DNA from: Misgurnus anguillicaudatus
Lineage: Eukaryota; Chordata; Actinopteri; Cypriniformes; Cobitidae
Assembly (NCBI RefSeq): GCF_027580225.2
Contig: NC_073358.2
Location: 26,562,501-26,626,500, forward strand
Reading direction: 5' to 3'
Length of the DNA stretch: 64,000 nt
Shown: positions 11,641 through 23,914 of the stretch, piece after piece
Numbering within the stretch: position 1 is the stretch's first letter
Layout of the letters: each line of letters opens with the position of its first letter
Notes under the pieces: model-generated
Seen by the model: only the letters and a program-made list of their open reading frames with translations
What the model was told of the DNA's origin: nothing
The model's database searches: none
Program-made: the position numbers and the translations under genes

Positions 11641-11925
11641 TTTATATTTTTATGTAGCATATATTTTGTAAATATTTCTAGACATTGCCATAGGAGTTTA
11701 CCTCACTGTGGAGTATATCAATTATTAACGCAAAGCAACAAAAAAATTAAATGTGACTTTCAAAACGCTGATGTTACATAGCACTTGCTTCTTGAAGCAT
11801 ACTTTCAAAGCAATTTCTCAGTAGAAGAGATTGCTTCTCGGCAGAAGGCAGTGGTGGTTAACACCTTATATTTTTTTACCTAATCAGTCGTAATCAAATT
11901 CTCTATAATGGTGAGGATGTTTGGC
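11641..11925 (-). pseudogene. Possible decayed chemokine exon, copy 2 of a duplicated block
   Basis: Second copy of the block at 8340-8635, same orientation, with small indels. Minus-strand frame fragments IIENLITTD and KYKVLTTTAFCREAIS are kept. The satellite-bearing foldback lies between the two copies. As with copy 1, the chemokine assignment is tentative. Confidence 0.33.
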
Positions 11926-12109
11926 CAAACAAATTATTAAAATATTAACACTGTTTACAGATGTTTTTTAATGTTTCTATTAAATCTGTAAACTGTTACA
12001 GTCAAAATGTTTATTCACATTTTTATTTTACTCATTTAATGTATAATAAATTAGATGTAAATGATCTGTGCCATGGTATTTAAAGTTTCAAACTTAAAAT
12101 GATTCATCT

Positions 12110-12360
12110 ACACTCAGAAAGGATGTGTTCATTTTTTACACATCTTTTTGTGTTAAGCTTTTAACACATTATGTGTAATATTAACACATTATGTGTCATT
12201 TTGTATTGATTTTGTGTAAAAAAATCACAAGTTGAGTTAAAAGTAACACAAAATGTATTGTTTCAATAACACATAGGTGGATTTTGGGACAATTAATTTA
12301 GTGTGTTGTCCCAGAATCAACACTAATGTGTTGTTTTTAACACATTCGTTCTAAGAGTGT
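12110..12360. mobile_element. MITE with ACACTCTTAGAACGAATGTG terminus, copy 1
   Basis: The left end ACACTCAGAAAGGATGTGTT and the right end AACACATTCGTTCTAAGAGTGT form imperfect inverted repeats. The interior is a run of TGTGTTA/TAACACA words. A second copy in the opposite orientation is at 35415-35644. Confidence 0.7.
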
Positions 12361-13340
12361 AAATGAGCTTAATTTTTATAGTTAAACATTTTAATGGTAC
12401 AAATAACTTTAAAATACTTTAAAATATTGAATCAAATCAACAATACATTTAAGCAATGCGGATTAAGGATATTTAGATAAAATTGCTTAAAATTCTATGT
12501 AAAACTTACTTAAAAGGGGGGTGAAAAATTAAGCAAGTATAAGTAAATCCAGCGTAATAATATTTTGAGTGCACCCTAAAATCTAATTCCAAAACATTTT
12601 AACTTTCATGCAAGACTTCTTTTATTCATGTACACAGAGAACAAGTAGGTTTATATTGGTTTTGGGCTACAGTATACATTGCTATGATGTGAATGGAAAG
12701 TAAATAATAATCACACTTTCACATCTAGAACCATCCCTGCTTTTCAGTGCCATCTACTGTTATAATTCGAGCTGTGTCCTTGAAAATATTTTATTATACA
12801 ATTTAAATAAGTTCACATTGCAAAACCCTATAAAACAACTTTGAATAAAATCATGTGTCGTATATCTGCAGACTAGTTCTGATTTAAGGTAAACTTTACA
12901 TCGTATCAACAAAATATAACGTCCATTTAGCTTCTAAACTTTCTTTTCAATTAACTATAAGTTAACCAATATGATTAAAAATAATTTATACTTGTTGTAT
13001 GTCCAGCAGGGGGCATAATCCAACAAGAGAACAACTTATGGGCTAAAGTCTGGTTTGAGGTTGTGTAACCACCTTAGATATCTTAAATTAGGCAATGACA
13101 AGAACAGAAAGTGAAATTGGCAAGTTAAATGCTTTCGTTCTTCTTTTTCTACAGTATTATTTTAATGATCATTTACCTAAAATGTAAATTCTGGATCTCC
13201 GTAGCTTATTGACTCATAATAATAGCCTACATAACAATAAATTATATTTATCACTTGCATTATTTAAGAATGCCTTAAGCATATCTTGTGCCCTGATAAG
13301 TAATCTTGAGGACAGCCTTGGTGCACATCTGTCCTGGGTT
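12361..13340. other. Downstream flank of the second chemokine gene
   Basis: AT-rich DNA 3' of the second chemokine stop. It probably contains the 3' UTR; an ATTAAA-type poly(A) signal on the minus strand near 13155 is possible but not conclusive. Nothing else is recognised. Confidence 0.35.
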
Positions 13341-13494
13341 TCAGTTTCTTGAAACAGATCGTACAGATTGTAGTTGTTGTCCCATTGGTGATTTAGGATT
13401 CAGACAGAGTTTCAAGTGAGGTTTCTTCAAAGTCACACTGTATGAAAAGTACATAGATTTTAGTTAATGAAATAGCTGTTCATAACATTTTAGT

Positions 13495-13550
<56 letters not shown>

Positions 13551-14320
13551 GCACGCACACGGGCCGTTTCTTAATCCAAAGGTTGCAGCCTGCATATTGC
13601 AACAATTTACGTTTTGAAAAGTCAACTTGTTAATATTCTGAAATAAGACAGTCCTGATGACGCATATTAAACCTAGAAATGCGACCTCCGGAGGCTGCAT
13701 CCTTCGATTTAAGAAACGGCCACACACATATTCTTAATATAAATCACATTACATGATCTCAGTTGTGCTGCAGAATGCGCTTGCTTTGTGCACTTTCCAC
13801 TCCTTGATGTTTTCAGGCTTTATTTTGTCATATGTCTTAGAGCATATACATCGCTTGCTTAGGAACATCCTTTGCCCTGAAAAAAAGTGAACCAGTAACT
13901 CATTAAGATCTTCAAGAGTTATTTAAGAGTAAAATAATCTAGCCTTTGACTATGCTATAAAGCAGCAAAGAATAGGAGGCCTAAGCAATGCAAGAAGCAT
14001 GACATGTGCATGAAATATGCTAAACTGTAAACCTACACATAAAAAAATCGTAATACAGAATAAATATTACATATAGCCTAAAAAGAATCCTGAAGGCAAA
14101 TTATTATTAACTTGTAAACCTGGGAATTAAAAAAAAATAATGAATACTTATACTGTATTTTCATAAGAAGCTGACAATAATGCAGAAATGATGTGTCTGA
14201 ATAACATGTAGACAAATAGGTGAATATATAACATAAAAACATATGCCAAATGAACTTACCTTCACTAAAAGCTATGCAGATCACTAACACCAAGGACAAC
14301 AACATGATGGAGCGGTTCAT
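13341..14320 (-). CDS. CXC chemokine, CXCL11-like, 93 aa, three exons
   Basis: Secreted ELR-negative CXC chemokine, probably of the CXCL9/10/11-like group whose mammalian members act on CXCR3. Exons are 14260-14320, 13753-13876 and 13341-13437; phases 1 and 2 match across both GT-AG introns and the total is 282 bases including TGA. The start is taken at MNRSIMLLSLVLVICIAFSE, a clean signal peptide with A at -3. Exon 2 holds KRCICSK with the CxC pair and the later SAFCSTTEI. Exon 3 opens VTLKKPHLKLCLNPKSPMGQ, the conserved chemokine block, and ends in a basic tail (RSVSRN). Intron 2 contains a (CT)n tract and a MITE. The CXC class is secure; CXCL11-like is inferred from the exon-3 wording and the basic tail. 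Confidence 0.87.
13498..13548. repeat. (CT)n microsatellite in a chemokine intron
   Basis: About 25 uninterrupted CT units inside intron 2 of the second chemokine gene. On the minus strand it is GA-rich, so it does not act as a polypyrimidine tract for that gene. Confidence 0.95.
13562..13721. mobile_element. 160-bp MITE in a chemokine intron
   Basis: Ends are GGCCGTTTCTTAA and the complementary TTAAGAAACGGCC. Inner arms GGTTGCAGCC and GGCTGCATCC also pair. It sits directly beside the (CT)n tract. Confidence 0.75.
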
Positions 14321-14368
14321 GTTTGATCTCAAGAGCAGATACAGACTGAATGAAAGTAAACCTAAATG

Positions 14369-14376
14369 CTTTTATG
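14369..14376 (-). promoter_or_regulatory. TATA-like box of the second chemokine gene
   Basis: CATAAAAG on the minus strand, about 50 bases upstream of the ATG, adjacent to a kappa-B site. Weak match to TATAAAA. Confidence 0.4.
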
Positions 14377-14385
14377 CATTGTCAT

Positions 14386-14395
14386 GGGAATTCCC
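14386..14395. promoter_or_regulatory. Perfect NF-kappa-B site GGGAATTCCC
   Basis: A fully palindromic kappa-B decamer ten bases upstream of the TATA-like box and 66 bases before the chemokine ATG. Inflammatory chemokine promoters commonly use such sites in this position, so induction through NF-kappa-B is likely. This is inference from a 10-base match plus context. Confidence 0.55.
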
Positions 14396-15510
14396 TTTAA
14401 TTTCCATTCCTAAATGACATCATTAGTGAAAATATATACCAGTCATACCAGCCCTAAATTGAAGAACAAAATGTTTTTTACTTGACTTACTTAAAATTTT
14501 GTACTCACAAAACATGTACATGCACAAAACACATTTTTATCCTTAATGTTTGTTTGTGGGCAGAAACAGGTCAGTCGGGACCCCACACACACATTCCACA
14601 ACAACATCTAAAACATGTTGTGTGAGCTGACATGATAAAAACCTACATTATTTTCTGTACTTCTTTTAAGTCCTGCTATGAGTTATTCCATAGTTTTGAT
14701 GACTACTGAATTTCCCTAAATGACCCAGACAAAAAGCATTATAAGCACAGATAAAGCAGAGGTGAGGAATAGCTATAGAGAAACCTCTTTCCGCTGATTG
14801 GTTGGATTACATGAACATACTCCTCCCGAACTTTATAAAAAACATGGTCCTAAAGAGCACTTAAAGTGGTGCGTGAGCTTGAAATGTGAAACGCTATTGG
14901 CTCTCGTGACCGATTGCCTCATACTCTAATATTCGGTGTATGTTTGAATGAGATCTGACTGTGTGCATTGGGTTCAGAGAATATAAAGTGATCTTATGGC
15001 TTCAGTTTCAGGTTTTCAGGTTTGCAACACGACCTATGGGGTCATTATCTTTGGAAAATAATCCCCTCAGTCACATATAGATTGAAAACATTTTAGCTAC
15101 AGCAGCCGTGTAAGTGGGCCGTGGGATTCCCCAAATTTTCTTCTTAATGTGTAGTCAAACTGTAAGCAGCTAATAATGAAAGTCAAGTGTTACTTTTGCA
15201 TTATACAGTATTGTTTTATTGTGACACTTCAAAGGCAATATACTTTTAAGACTCTTTTTTAATATTACCTTATTAATATTTAAATTAATATTTTTTTAAT
15301 ATTCCTGTTTTTTTTTAAACAAAAATCCAGTAGTTGACCCAAACACGGTAGAGTTTAGCATTAGCACATGTGCCTGGAAGTTTCTGGTATGCTTAGTAAG
15401 ACTTTAATTAGCTGCTTAAGGTGGGTTTATTTAGGATTGGACCTCCAGGACCGAGTTTGGGTACCCTTGTTCTAATCATCAGCAGGCCTTTCAATGTTAT
15501 GTGTCAACTA
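14396..15510. other. Upstream flank of the second chemokine gene
   Basis: No further exons seen. Near 15004, CAGTTTCAGGTTTTCAGG resembles an interferon-stimulated response element (two TTTC-type half sites) but is not a perfect match. Confidence 0.35.
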
Positions 15511-16261
15511 CACTGTTAGATTTAACTGTAATTTTTACAGTTACTTACCACCAAATGCCCAGTAAAATACCATCATTGTCTTTTCCAGTTCATAACTGTA
15601 ATATGCATTGCATTATGAGTATTAACATTTAATTTACAGTGATTTACTGTATGTTTTTAATTTGCGGTAGACTGCTGTAAAACAACAGCAGTAGTGCTAC
15701 TGTAGGGGAATATAATAGTGTTATAAAAGCATATAAAATGGAAAAATAAAATATATCTATGAAATTAAATACATTTGATTTGTTATCCTTTTAGCAGTGA
15801 AGCAAATTTCAAAATGTTAATTGTTTTTCAGCAGTGTAAATAATTTATTGAGAATTGTAGATAGAAACAAGAAAGAGATTATGGATAAATGCTTGACCGT
15901 CAGATTTGAATTTGACCTCAAGACTTCAAAACACTAGTGACGCCAAGATTTAACTCCTCGGAGTGTTGGGAGAGTTACAGAAGGGGAGTGTAGCGAGTAA
16001 CTTTCATCAAGTGACTGTGTAGCACTGTGGTACTTTTATGGACCTACAACATGGGTGACCTGGGTTCAATTCCCCCTCAAGGCAATTTTTTTAAAACTAG
16101 GTTACAGTAAGGGTATAATACTGTAAAATGGAACTGCGGTAAAGGCATCATACTGTAAAAACATGTACAGTTATGATACTGTAATGGGGCAGTTACAGTA
16201 ACTCCCTGGCAACACGTAGCCAGTGAGTTACTGCGTATATACATTAAAAAGTCTAACAGTG
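15511..16261. mobile_element. TA-flanked DNA transposon remnant with CACTGTTAGA ends
   Basis: It begins CACTGTTAGATTTAACTG and ends TCTAACAGTG, each flanked by TA. The interior is non-coding and rich in TTACAGTAA words related to the CACTGTAAAAAA MITE family. A tRNA-like segment lies inside and is listed separately. Confidence 0.6.
16000..16080 (+). other. tRNA-like segment with a pol III B-box
   Basis: GGTTCAATTCC at 16063-16073 matches the B-box consensus and sits in a possible T-arm (CTGGGTTCAATTCCCC). TAGCACTGTGG about 33 bases upstream resembles an A-box. I cannot fold a full cloverleaf with a paired acceptor stem, so I read it as a tRNA-derived relic carried inside the transposon, not a working tRNA. 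Confidence 0.4.
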
Positions 16262-16380
16262 TATTGAGCCCTCTGGAGATGTTGAGGGTTCATTGACGAC
16301 ACATCTATAAGTTATATGGTTCCTTATCTTTGCCATTCTATTATTTAATTACAAAGCAGCAATTTAGAATACGGTAATTA

Positions 16381-16795
16381 CACTGTAAAAAAATTCCGTA
16401 GAAATTGCAGTTGGGTTGCCGGTAATTTACCGTAGATTTAAATTATTTACTGGCAACATTTTGTTCCAAGTTAAATGAACATTAAACGTTTGCAGGTCTT
16501 TGTCTTTGCAGAGTAAAACTAAAACACAGAATCAAGCAAAACATTCTGGGAAATAAAATCTGAACAAAAAAAAAAAACAGAAAAAGGTTGATGATGATTT
16601 CTGGTTCCCAGAATGTTTTGCATGAGGCTGTTATTGTATGGTTTTATTCTGTAAAGATAAGGACGTGTTAATATTTAAAATTTATTTAACTTTGAGCAAA
16701 CTCTTGCCAGTAAATAACATAAATTTAAATCTACGGTAAATTACCGGCAACCCAGCTGCAATAACATTGTAATTTCTACGGAATTTTTTTACAGT
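16381..16795. mobile_element. CACTGTAAAAAA MITE, copy 2, with an inner palindrome
   Basis: Flanked by TA on both sides. Termini CACTGTAAAAAAATTCCG and CGGAATTTTTTTACAGTG pair. It is about 210 bases longer than the other copies because a second palindrome is inserted (AAAACATTCTGGGAA against TTCCCAGAATGTTTTGC). Confidence 0.7.
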
Positions 16796-17060
16796 GTAAA
16801 CAGTAGGATTACAGTATGCAGCCGGAAACCCTGCTGCTAGTATTTTACCATAAATTTAAAGAACAACCGTAATTTAGAATACGGTAATGAAATCGTAGGA
16901 TTACGGTACACAGCTAAAACATGCTTGCGGTATTTTACCATTAATTACAGAGCAGCCGTAATTTATAATACGGTAATGAAACCGTAAAATTACTGTGCAC
17001 TGCTGAAAACCCTGCTGACAGCATTTTACTGTAAAATTACGGCAACATTTTTTACAGTGT
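16796..17060. repeat. Degenerate tandem MITE-derived sequence
   Basis: Three diverged units with CCGTAATTTAGAATACGGTAATG-type wording follow the MITE directly and end TTTTTTACAGTG. This looks like a compound element made of partial copies of the same family. Confidence 0.5.
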
Positions 17061-19788
17061 GAAGGTGCCCATTTAATGACCCCAGTAATATTCTTACCTT
17101 CCCCTGTACCACTCAAATCTCACTCCTGTGCTGACATTAAGAATGCTAACTTTCCATGATGATTGTAACAGCGAATTGCTCTAAATAGGACTTCACAAAA
17201 ATAACAGTGGGCTTGTAGTTACTCCAGACAGGAAATTTAAGAGGAAGTCAGGAAATGAGAGGTCTGCTGGCTTCTTCAGTATTGTGTATTGTTTACATCA
17301 TGAGACAGTCAAGCACATGCTCTCCTTACACACTTCCTCCTGAACTATTTCTGAGAAATACTATGGGTTATAATAAAGAGGGTGTGGGATACTGATATGT
17401 GGGGCAAGGAGCACTAATGCTTTTCAGAGGTAAATAAAAACAGTTAAGTGCAAAAGTCTGCATCCCCTTAATATGAAATGGCAAAGAAGTAAAACAAACA
17501 TCACAATATTTAATTTGTTGAGTTGTACGAATGTACCATCAAAAGCCACCAAATGATCAAAGAGTGTACTAAAAATAAAAGTGATAGTGAAACAATGGAA
17601 ATTACATGAGTCCAGAAATGTTTTCAAATATTTTGTAACCTCTTCCAACCTCTCTGACAGAGCCGGAGTGGGACTCATTTTCAGCCCTAGAGTTTCATGA
17701 CCTTAGACTGGCCCACTTTAGTTCACAACTGACTATATTAAAATAATATCATTAAATCCTCCGTAGTCTGCAATAGTACACTGTTCTTTGCAGCCTTGCA
17801 ATTCATTGAATTTTCAAACATATAATTTTTAATTTAGTGCAAATTCAATAGCCTAAACCATTATGATTTTTGCCATAATCGTGTAGCCCTACCATAAGAG
17901 ATTTTAATATTATTCAAGTAAACTTATTCAAAAACTACTGAAAGGGAACAAATATGTTTGTGTTTCCCCCTGTATTTCCACTTCTAAAAAATGGTGGGTC
18001 TTGAGATTAGCTGTTGGGTTGATAAAGTTTGGAAACCCCATTCACAAGCAAGAATGATCAAGTATGCATTGGAAGTACTTAGATTATGTCTATTGCCAAA
18101 TAACGTAGGCTAAGGTGGGCCTACATTGCAAGAAAACGTCACATGAAACTTACTTTTGAAACTTACTTTTTTCTAATGAACTGAGTTTTGCATTAAATAG
18201 ATTTTTGTTCCTCTTGCAATAAACGATGAATAATGAAGATTCATATACGATTCATTGTTCACCTATATTATATGACTTGGATGAAAAAATAAAATTTATT
18301 TTAGAGGCCGTTCGTAACAGGATGCGCTCAAGTTTATTTTAAATCTAGACGCGAGGCAAGCACACTCAAATACAGACGCGTCTAAAACAAACCTTGTGTT
18401 CACAGGTGAGCGCTTTGAAAAGGAGAAGAAAGCGGCACGTCCTGCGTTTTCTATGCGTTGTAGATGTTAAGTGGTGGGGACTCGGGACACAATCAACTTG
18501 GGAATGGGCATAAAGCGGCGAGGACATCTCTTACCCACAAATACGCGAATGAGGCTGCTGTTATTGCAGGCACAGCAACCTTCAACCCGGTGGCATGACA
18601 ACACCGGCCCTTGTGGACAAAAAACAGACAGGCCCACCGGGAATCCTCCTGGTTCTCCCTATGGCCAATCCGGGCCTGCTATCTGAATATCAATCTGAGT
18701 AGCTTTTGTATCCACTCGGGTGTATTTTTAGCCCATTCTCCTGGCATACACTCGAACAAAATGGTTCACTGGCTCATATTCATAGTGGAACCATTTTTAG
18801 TGCTAAACATCACCTATCTAGAACCTGTTTAGCACCTGTGTACAACCATATTGCGAATATTTTAAACCATTTCTACAGAGGTGCTATACTGCTCTGTACC
18901 TGTTCCTCTATGGATACAAGTTTTTTTATAGTGTATGGCCTTCCTGAAATCCAATTATGTAGGTTTTGTATTAAATTCAAGTTTGGAACCTAACACTAAA
19001 ATAACATGCACATTACCAATTTAAAAACCAACTTACTGGGACCCACCAAGGCATGTGAGGGAACAATCCCACACAGGGAAACATGGCAAAGCAGGGGGTG
19101 GCAAATCACCTGATGATCTAAAAATGAACACAGAAACACAGAAAGTTGGTGGGGTCCACATTTTTTGCCCTTTCCTGCCTGACTTTTCTCTCTGTCGCTT
19201 TCGCTCTGATGTGCATTGATGAGTGCCCGAGGAACCCTTACAATAGGGTCAGTCCTTGATCAGTTGGGATAATTTACAATTGATCTAACGTCAAAATCCA
19301 CTGTTGATCTAAATTCAAAATATAAGTATAAGTCTGTGGACATTTGTGGACATTTATTATGAAATATTAGCTTACAACCTAAAGGGTTTCTGCAGATATC
19401 TCAATTTACCTTACATTTGCTCAAAATTGGGTATTGACGTCAAAATCAGACATTGAAGACTTCTTTAATCTTCTTCAAGACATCTTTTAGGAAACGTCTC
19501 AGAGATGTATTGCAGATGAGCAAACAATCAAAAAACATCATCTTGCAGAGGTAAATGCATGCAGACATCTCTGAGATATATAGTATGTGTGCTATCAGTA
19601 ACAAAAAATATTCACATTACAATGCTTGTCTTATCAAATTAAAATACCCAACCATGAATACCACCAAATTTGTGATTGTTGGCACCCTTTGTAGACAAAA
19701 AACACAAAAAACAATGCCTTCACAAAAAAGAAGACAGAGTGGAAAGAGAGGCTGCTAAAGGCAGTTCAACATTGCAAACATGAACCCC
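17061..19788. other. Intergenic DNA with old interspersed repeats
   Basis: No exon with convincing splice sites or domains. The part at 18590-18680 is C+G-rich (GGCCCACCGGGAATCCTCCT) and the part near 19490-19570 has GTCTCAGAGATGTATTGCAG and its echo; both resemble dispersed fish repeats that I cannot name. Open frames in this stretch are short and unsupported. Confidence 0.35.
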
Positions 19789-20770
19789 ATTCACACAGAG
19801 CTTTGGTCCAAGAAAATACCCGTAAAATTGCCAGACAAGCGTCTGTGTGAACACAAACTTGTCCCGTTAATCTTCTGGGATCGTTGCCGGAAAGAGGACC
19901 TAGTCAGATACACGGATAACCCTCTGTGTGAACAAGAAGCCGCAAGAATCCCGTAATGGGCGTGTCGTAGTGAGGACGCGCGCGTCATCACAAAACAAGT
20001 TATGGTTCAGCTCCTTACAATGAGAGATAACATGCATATAAACATTCACCACGAGAAATGTTGCAAACTAGATTGAAGCAGATATCAGGAAATGATAAAT
20101 GAGACGCATAAACAATGACGCACGTGCCGTAGTGAGGACGCGCGTGTCATGGCAACATGAAGTTGGTTCAACTCTTTAAAATAAGGAATTAACAACATTC
20201 ACGATGAGAAATGTCAGCAAACTGGACTGAAGCAGAATAAGGTAAGTTAGCTTGTCATTTACTGCGTTGAAACGGAGATCATTCAGCAGCATAAAAGAAT
20301 ATTGCGTCACATGCTCATTTGAGCTATAATAAACAAAAAAGCCCGCGCGTCATCCCAACAAGATATATCGTTCAGCTCCTCAAAATGTGGGTTTTAAATA
20401 TATATAAACAATCACGATGAGAAATGTTTGAAAACTGTATTAAAGCAGAGATCAGGGAGCTCGTCAAATATCCACTCTGAAGCTGAAATCATTCACTAGC
20501 ATAGAACTGTGCGTTCACGCGCTCCTTTGTAGTCTTATTATAAACAAAAATGCACGCGAGTTGTTTCTGAAGAGAGGAATAATAAATACTTTGCAAACTT
20601 CAGACGCTGCGTAGAAGAGAGGGCGGGACTTTCAACAGGTCACGTGTCTTTCAGGGACCATCAGATGCCGTGTAATCTTGGCAGTGTGAATGAACAAAAC
20701 TCTAACTATTCCGGAAAAATCCAGGATGCCTGTCCCGTGTATTTTACGGAATGACTGTTTGAAAAGGGCT
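19789..20770. mobile_element. Non-autonomous DNA transposon with internal subrepeats
   Basis: Starting near ATTCACACAGAGCTTTGG and ending near CCGTGTATTTTACGGAATG, with GTGTGAA words at both sides (TCTGTGTGAACA at left, GCAGTGTGAATGAAC at right) in the style of hAT-type elements. The core has three diverged units, each with a CGCGCGTCAT/GCGCGTGTCAT box, a GGTTCAGCTCC-like box and CACGATGAGAAATGT. Exact ends and target duplication were not resolved. Confidence 0.45.
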
Positions 20771-20983
20771 ATGGATTCAAAGCTCCAGCAGGCCAGCAGG
20801 TAAATCATATAGAATATTTAGCAGTTTGTCACACTTTTATTCTTGTTATTAATTATAATCACTTGTAGTTGCTACTAGTAAATCTATAATAATAATCATA
20901 TTTTATTAAAACCATATTGATAGTACAACCCCTTTTTTGATTGGGCCACTTTCCCTCAACATGTCTGTGCATGGCCCTGATCG

Positions 20984-21172
20984 GACAGGTAAGCCCCCGC
21001 TGATGACGAGGTGAACGTTTGGTTATTTTAGATTGGGAGGGTTTTTGCGGCATCTGACGGGAGTTCAATACTCACTTGGACATGTAAGCCTCCGCTGATG
21101 CAGACATGAAGACATTTTGCTATTACTGGTTGGAAAGGTTCTCGCACCATTTGATGGGAGTTCAATACTCAT
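20984..21172. repeat. Two imperfect tandem units of about 95 bp
   Basis: Both units contain GTAAGCC(C/T)CCGCTGATG and end GGGAGTTCAATACTCA, with substitutions between. The surrounding DNA is unassigned. Confidence 0.6.
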
Positions 21173-22139
21173 TGCAATCGTATGGGTAATCAAACGAGTT
21201 AGAGTTGGTTTAGTTGATAAGGGTTTGGTGTGCTTTATTAATGTGGAAGCAGTTAGATCTAATATATCATTTGAAAGCTACGGATGATGAATTACCAAGA
21301 GCTTGAATCTGTTGCTGGGAGTCCATTTTGGGCGTCTGTGGTTGCGGTACCTATGTGAAAGTAGTGGCCAAAAAAGTGTTTAGCTGGGATGCCAGATTGT
21401 GTCAAGACTAACTTGAGATGTTTTTGAAACCGTTCTGTCTGGTTTGGAGTACTGTAATATTTAACTCTTTTTTAAAGACAGGTTCATACCGAGGATTAAT
21501 TCAACCTAAACTTAGTCAAAACAAATGTGTAATATTAACAATTTCAATAAGCGCAATACACATTATCTTAAAATCTTTCGAATTTCATTCAACTGTTTGA
21601 TAAGCCAAGAACTGTGAACAAACAGTGAACACAAGACCTTGTAATGCCATTGATGATAATGATAGAGATAATGATAATAATAAACTTCAGTTTATTTAGC
21701 GCGTTTAATGCAGCTTCTTAAGGCAGTTTACACAATAAATGAAAAGAAAACATAAATCACATAAAACAATTTGACATATACATTAAAACACCAAAAATTT
21801 AAATAACCATACCATGTCAAATAATTAAAACCAAAAAAAACTAACACACTCTTTTTAGTTTGGATTTAAAAATATCTAAGTTTTGTGCATCTCTAATGTG
21901 AGAGGGGAGTGCATCCCAGAGTCTGGGAGCAAAAGAAGAGAAAGCCGTGTCCCTAACAGATCACAAACGTGTATGTGGAACTGCCAGTAAACAAACTTAA
22001 GAGGAGCGCAAGTGTCATGCTGGAGTGTATAAAGTTAAAAGAGTGGACAGATACTCAAGGGCCAACACTGATGTTTTATTATGTTTGTATATCCATTAAC
22101 ATAAAAAAAATCAGGCCTTACTGGACACATTTTCAAAAA
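21173..22139. other. Intergenic DNA with an interspersed repeat
   Basis: At 21680-21960 the sequence reads TTCAGTTTATTTAGCGCG ... GTGCATCCCAGAGTCTGGGAGC, which looks like the tail of a dispersed fish retroposon. No coding exon is supported. Confidence 0.35.
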
Positions 22140-22790
22140 TTACCCTTTAAAATCCAGATTGTGTGTTGAAGTTCTTTTAACTTTAATGTAGTTTCCCTTC
22201 TTTTCTATGAACCCTTGATTAGATTCTGTAATAGCTGCCTTTATATCAGATTCTGTGAGCTCCCTGCCATCAATGCAACCATCTTCTCTATCATCTTCAG
22301 CAGCTTTCAACCTTAACACTATTTTCTGTTTGACTGATGTTGAAGAAATGAAACCTATTTCCACATTTCTCCACCAGACTCTGAAGGTTCTCGTTTTGGA
22401 TAAATATTTTGTTCTCCTTTTCTTGTTTATTAGTAATAGTGAAAAGGAGCATACCCTCTTTCCAAGATCTCTCCTAAAAAATCTTCTTCACATTCTCCAC
22501 CATCTCTCTTTCCTTTGTGATCAAGAGCTTTACTGGTATGAGTAGAAGAACAGCATAAGGTCCACAGTAACACATACGTATACAATGGTGTATGTTTTGT
22601 TTAATTTTCTCAGTAGAGAGCTAAGCCAGTCAATATATCTATCACAGACACCTGCTCCCCGGCCATTGTTCCACTCTCCACTGTGATCTTCTGTGTGGCT
22701 GTAGAGACTCTTCTCATTTCCCCCAAATATAATATCAATGATAAGTTCTGATGCAACAGTTATGTTAGTGTAATCTGAAAGAAAGGATAA
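22140..22790 (-). pseudogene. GIMAP/AIG1 GTPase exon, decayed
   Basis: Minus-strand frame fragments match the GTPase exon of gene B: REMVENV (B has REMVNNM), LLFTITNKQ (B has ILFIITDEQ), LVEKCGNRFHFF (B has LVKKCGERFHLF) and SQTENS (B has SQTGNS). The fragments are joined only by changing frame, stops are frequent, and the P-loop GxxxxGKS is gone. A splice-acceptor-like CTTTCTTTCAG precedes it near 22780. It lies just downstream of gene A and so is probably the lost GTPase exon of that gene. Confidence 0.75.
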
Positions 22791-23520
22791 TAAAAGGCTT
22801 CAAACCAAAGTCTTTATGTGATAAAATCAAACAGTATTACATCCAAAACAGTAGTTATGTACCTTTGCTTATAGTTTACTGCAACCATGCAGTGTATTTG
22901 AATATTTTCTTATTACAAGCATAAAGCAAATAAATTGCAGTGCACACTAAACAAAAAAAGCCAAAAAGACCAACTCTTCTTGAAGAAAAGAGTCATAAAA
23001 TGTGTGTCAGTCACACTAAACTTTATAATAAATATGTTAAAATAAATATATTTTTCATATTGTTTATAAATGTCAGTCATATTGTTTTAAACTGAAACTG
23101 AAAATGCCTTGAAGTCACGTTTTCAACAATGTTACATATAACAAAACATACAAGAAATACAGATGATTTTGTATTGGTCTATATAAGCTTACAGGTGTAG
23201 AATTGTTATGTGACAGCAATCATGTTAACCTGATGACTGTCATGGCCCTTTTTTGTGTTCCCCCACATCATTACTTTAAAAGAGTTGTTTCCTGTCTGGG
23301 ATTATCATGTTTTTTTTTTTTTTTTTCCATTTTTGGGGATTATTACAATAAACCTTATACATTTGAATCCCTATCTCTGCCTGCCTTCCTGCCACATGTT
23401 ACAACAACACCATTTACTACTTACTTTTTAAAATCACAGTTTTAATTAAATCTTACTCACTGCTATGTAAAGATGTTAATTTAGAAAAAAATCTAACTCA
23501 CTGGCATGTGGTCATTCAAA
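22791..23520. other. Intergenic or 3' UTR DNA of gene A
   Basis: AT-rich; no domain-bearing frame. It contains a T17 run near 23310. It may hold the 3' UTR of gene A. Confidence 0.35.
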
Positions 23521-23826
23521 TTAACAATCAGCATTCGGCTGGTTGTCTTCTGGTTCCTATGTGAAGAACAAAAGTACAATTTGTTATTAATTAAAATGGA
23601 ACTTAAATGCTATGGATGATTTAACTGAGATGATTATCATTTTACATACCGAACAGCAAAAGCACAACCCTCTTCGGCATATGTTGAGGAATGAAGATTT
23701 ACGGTTGCCAGTATGCTTCTATAGATAAATCAAAAAAGGTTTTGGTTAGACAAGCTTTGTGTTTGTTTTATTAGATTTTTTTCAGATTTACTATACTGTC
23801 TAAAAACCACAATAAGTTATATGCAC

Positions 23827-23914
<88 letters not shown>

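Noticed and set aside
17090..17120. Donor-like GGGAAG/GTAAGAAT on minus as a third chemokine exon 1
   Set aside because: No signal-peptide frame precedes it and no chemokine exon 2 lies downstream.
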